Shown: piece after piece, positions 13,623 through 14,860 of the stretch
How the letters are laid out: each line of letters begins with the position of its first letter
Position numbering within the stretch: position 1 is the stretch's first letter
Source of the DNA: Ekhidna sp.
GTDB lineage: Bacteria; Bacteroidota; Bacteroidia; Cytophagales; Cyclobacteriaceae
Length of the DNA stretch: 14,860 bases
Assembly: GCA_013214445.1 (NCBI GenBank)
Contig: JABSPG010000034.1
Coordinates: 1 to 14,860 of the forward strand
Direction: 5' to 3'
Notes under the pieces: generated by a model
The model's database searches: none
What the model saw: only the letters and a program-made list of their open reading frames with translations
Told to the model about the DNA's origin: nothing
Translations under genes and position numbers: made by a program

Positions 13623-14585
13623 ATGAGACTATTAGCACTCTTAATCACGCTCTTTCTACTCGCAGCTTGCAGTAAAAGCAGCGATAAAGCTGAAGATATC
13701 TCTCCTGAAATAGAAGAACTGGTAAAGTCGATAGGTAGTAATATCACATCAGCAGCTCAACAAGCTCTAGGCAGCAACTTGATGAAACAGGTTAGTCAAA
13801 ACGGAAGTGAAGCAGCTGTTGAGTTCTGTAATCTTGCAGCTTATCATATTCTTGACACACTGAATACAGGATTCAGTGTTAAGATCAAAAGAGCTGCAAT
13901 CAAGGCGAGGAACGAGGATGATTTACCGGCAGATTATGAGAAATCCATCATAGAAAAATATGAAAAAGCACTATCCAATAATAAACCGATAGAACCGATA
14001 GTGCAAGTACTTAATAGCAAAGAAGTATTGTACGCTGTACCAATCAAAACAAAAAGCAATATGTGTCTTAAGTGCCATGGCAGTGCTGCCAATGATATTG
14101 ATAAAGCGACGCTCACAAAAATCAAAAGCCTCTATCCCAATGACAATGCCACAGGACACAAAGTGGGTGACTTACGCGGCATCTGGAGTATCCGATTTGA
14201 TAAACAAGAGTTGGTGGACTATAAACCAAACCAAGACCTTTCCTTGGATGGTTTGCAGCTAATTAAGCAAAACTGTTATTCTTGCCACAACCCTAATGTT
14301 TCAAGTCACGATTTAGCCATTGCACCACCACTCGCAGGGGTGAAAAGAAGATACCTGAAAGAGTTCCAAAGTGAGGAAGCCTTCAAAAGTAACATGATAT
14401 CTTTCTTGAAAGAGCCCACCAAGGAGAAGGCCATAATGAATGGTCCTGTTAGAAGATTTGGAGTAATGCCAAAATTTCAATGGAGTGATGAACAGATAAC
14501 AGCAATGGTAGATTACATCTATGAAAGCACAATTGAAAAACCTCAGTGGTTTGAGGAGTATCATAAACAAATGCATAGCAATTAA
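13623..14585 (+). CDS. Lipoprotein dihaem cytochrome: Tll0287-like DUF3365 domain plus cytochrome c domain
   Basis: The 320-residue exported protein has a lipoprotein signal peptide (LFLLAAC, C16). Residues about 30-200 form a DUF3365/Tll0287-like PAS-fold haem domain with C148-C151-H152 (CLKCHG) and EFCNLAAYHI, where C69 sits at the position of the cysteine reported as distal haem ligand in cyanobacterial Tll0287. Residues about 205-310 form a class I-like cytochrome c domain with C218-C221-H222 (CYSCHN) and probable Met ligand M282 (RFGVMPKF). The protein would be anchored at the periplasmic or outer-membrane face and carry or sense electrons or redox ligands; partners are not visible. A tandem repeat and a promoter-like box lie upstream, and a strong inverted repeat lies 46 bp after the stop. 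Confidence 0.9.
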   Translation: MRLLALLITLFLLAACSKSSDKAEDISPEIEELVKSIGSNITSAAQQALGSNLMKQVSQNGSEAAVEFCNLAAYHILDTLNTGFSVKIKRAAIKARNEDDLPADYEKSIIEKYEKALSNNKPIEPIVQVLNSKEVLYAVPIKTKSNMCLKCHGSAANDIDKATLTKIKSLYPNDNATGHKVGDLRGIWSIRFDKQELVDYKPNQDLSLDGLQLIKQNCYSCHNPNVSSHDLAIAPPLAGVKRRYLKEFQSEEAFKSNMISFLKEPTKEKAIMNGPVRRFGVMPKFQWSDEQITAMVDYIYESTIEKPQWFEEYHKQMHSN

Positions 14586-14631
14586 TAGGTAACAAAATCT
14601 CAAATCCTGATCAAAAAAGAACTACAAGTGA

Positions 14632-14659
14632 GGTACTGAAACTGACTAAAATCAGTACC
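14632..14659 (+). terminator. Inverted repeat after the cytochrome gene, possible terminator
   Basis: GGTACTGA and TCAGTACC form a perfect 8-bp stem around a 12-nt loop, 46 bp after the cytochrome stop. There is no clear T run after the stem, so intrinsic termination is only possible, and it could instead be a binding site. Confidence 0.35.
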
Positions 14660-14687
14660 ATTCCAAACATTTCCTCTTCCTGATCTT

Positions 14688-14704
14688 ATCAAATAGTGTT
14701 TGAT
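14688..14704. repeat. Small dyad upstream of the last partial gene
   Basis: ATCAAA and TTTGAT form a perfect 6-bp inverted repeat around TAGTG, about 60 bp before the GTG of the partial gene at the right edge. The right arm falls in a region resembling a -7 element (TAGTGTTTG, one base too long between the two halves). A weak regulatory candidate. Confidence 0.2.
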
Positions 14705-14764
14705 TTGGATTAATTAGATAGGTTATAGAATGATTCGTCATTATTCTCTGACCTACAAGTAGTC

Positions 14765-14860
14765 GTGACTCACTTCAAAAACATAGCGCTTATTATAGCA
14801 GGTAGTCTGCTCTTGCTGCATTCGCTTATTCCTCATGAACATCATTCTGAGCTTGATGAA
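14765..14860 (+). CDS. N-terminus of a small secreted or membrane protein, cut by window edge
   Basis: A frame opens at GTG 14765 and runs to the edge (32 codons). It begins MTHFKNIALIIAGSLLLLHS and continues LIPHEHHSELDE, that is, a single hydrophobic segment like a signal peptide followed by a His/Glu-rich stretch. Similar short proteins with a hydrophobic segment followed by PHxHHSEL are known to me as hypothetical proteins in Bacteroidota, sometimes near metal-transport genes, but I cannot name a function. No ATG lies in the frame between the upstream TAG (14726) and the GTG, so GTG is the best start. Confidence 0.5.
   Translation, partial: MTHFKNIALIIAGSLLLLHSLIPHEHHSELDE

Noticed and set aside
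11205..14600. The 14-mer AGGTAACAAAATCT occurs at 11205-11218, at the deletion scar, and again at 14587-14600 after the cytochrome gene.
   Set aside because: One 14-bp match between two sites in a 15-kb AT-rich window is near chance expectation, and no flanking homology, gene or target-site pattern supports a mobile element or recombination site.

Overview
The window looks like a chromosomal segment of a Bacteroidota bacterium, most likely a marine-type Cytophagales (inference). The support is a Reg_prop/Y_Y_Y sensor kinase, LytTR regulator, secreted S74 tail-fibre-like and LamG proteins, A-rich start regions in place of Shine-Dalgarno sites, several promoter candidates close to the Bacteroidota TTG-N19-22-TAnnTTTG pattern, moderately AT-rich DNA and single-strand gene blocks. 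No tRNA, rRNA, CRISPR array, transposase or phage structural module is visible.

Left region (1-8129): a minus-strand operon encodes a secreted S74 (endosialidase-chaperone) tail-fibre-like protein and, 25 bp downstream, a LamG/jelly-roll protein that runs off the left edge. Divergent from it is a REC-LytTR response regulator, and convergent with that regulator, overlapping it by 24 bp at the 3' ends, is a 1212-residue two-propeller sensor histidine kinase. Between the regulator and the tail-fibre operon lie two exact copies of TGAGTTTGAC with a 21-bp period, the spacing used by LytTR-family operators. Together this reads as a self-contained signalling unit: the kinase senses a periplasmic ligand, the regulator is phosphorylated, and the surface-protein operon and/or the regulator gene is controlled through the tandem site. 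This unit is the best candidate in the window for a coherent, possibly undescribed system.

Middle region (8238-11785): a cysteine-free HxlR regulator is divergent from a plus-strand run encoding a DJ-1/PfpI-type protein, a YdcZ-type small transporter, a SnoaL-like protein and an atypical SDR lacking the catalytic Ser and Tyr. The intergenic region has a 12-bp inverted repeat overlapping the predicted -33 box. The run ends in a scar: 14 codons of an F420-dependent-type NADP oxidoreductase are joined to a Crp/Fnr gene that has lost its N-terminal part, followed by a possible 3' fragment of an unrecognised gene that overlaps the start of a four-helix membrane protein. The cluster resembles an electrophile/aldehyde detoxification locus that has suffered deletion (inference).

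Right region (11772-14860): the small membrane protein converges with a four-helix membrane-anchored class III nucleotide cyclase whose purine-specifying residues look non-canonical. A 328-bp divergent region with several inverted repeats and two tandem 15-bp repeats separates the cyclase from a lipoprotein dihaem cytochrome (Tll0287-like DUF3365 domain plus cytochrome c domain). The window ends inside the N-terminus of a small secreted or membrane protein.
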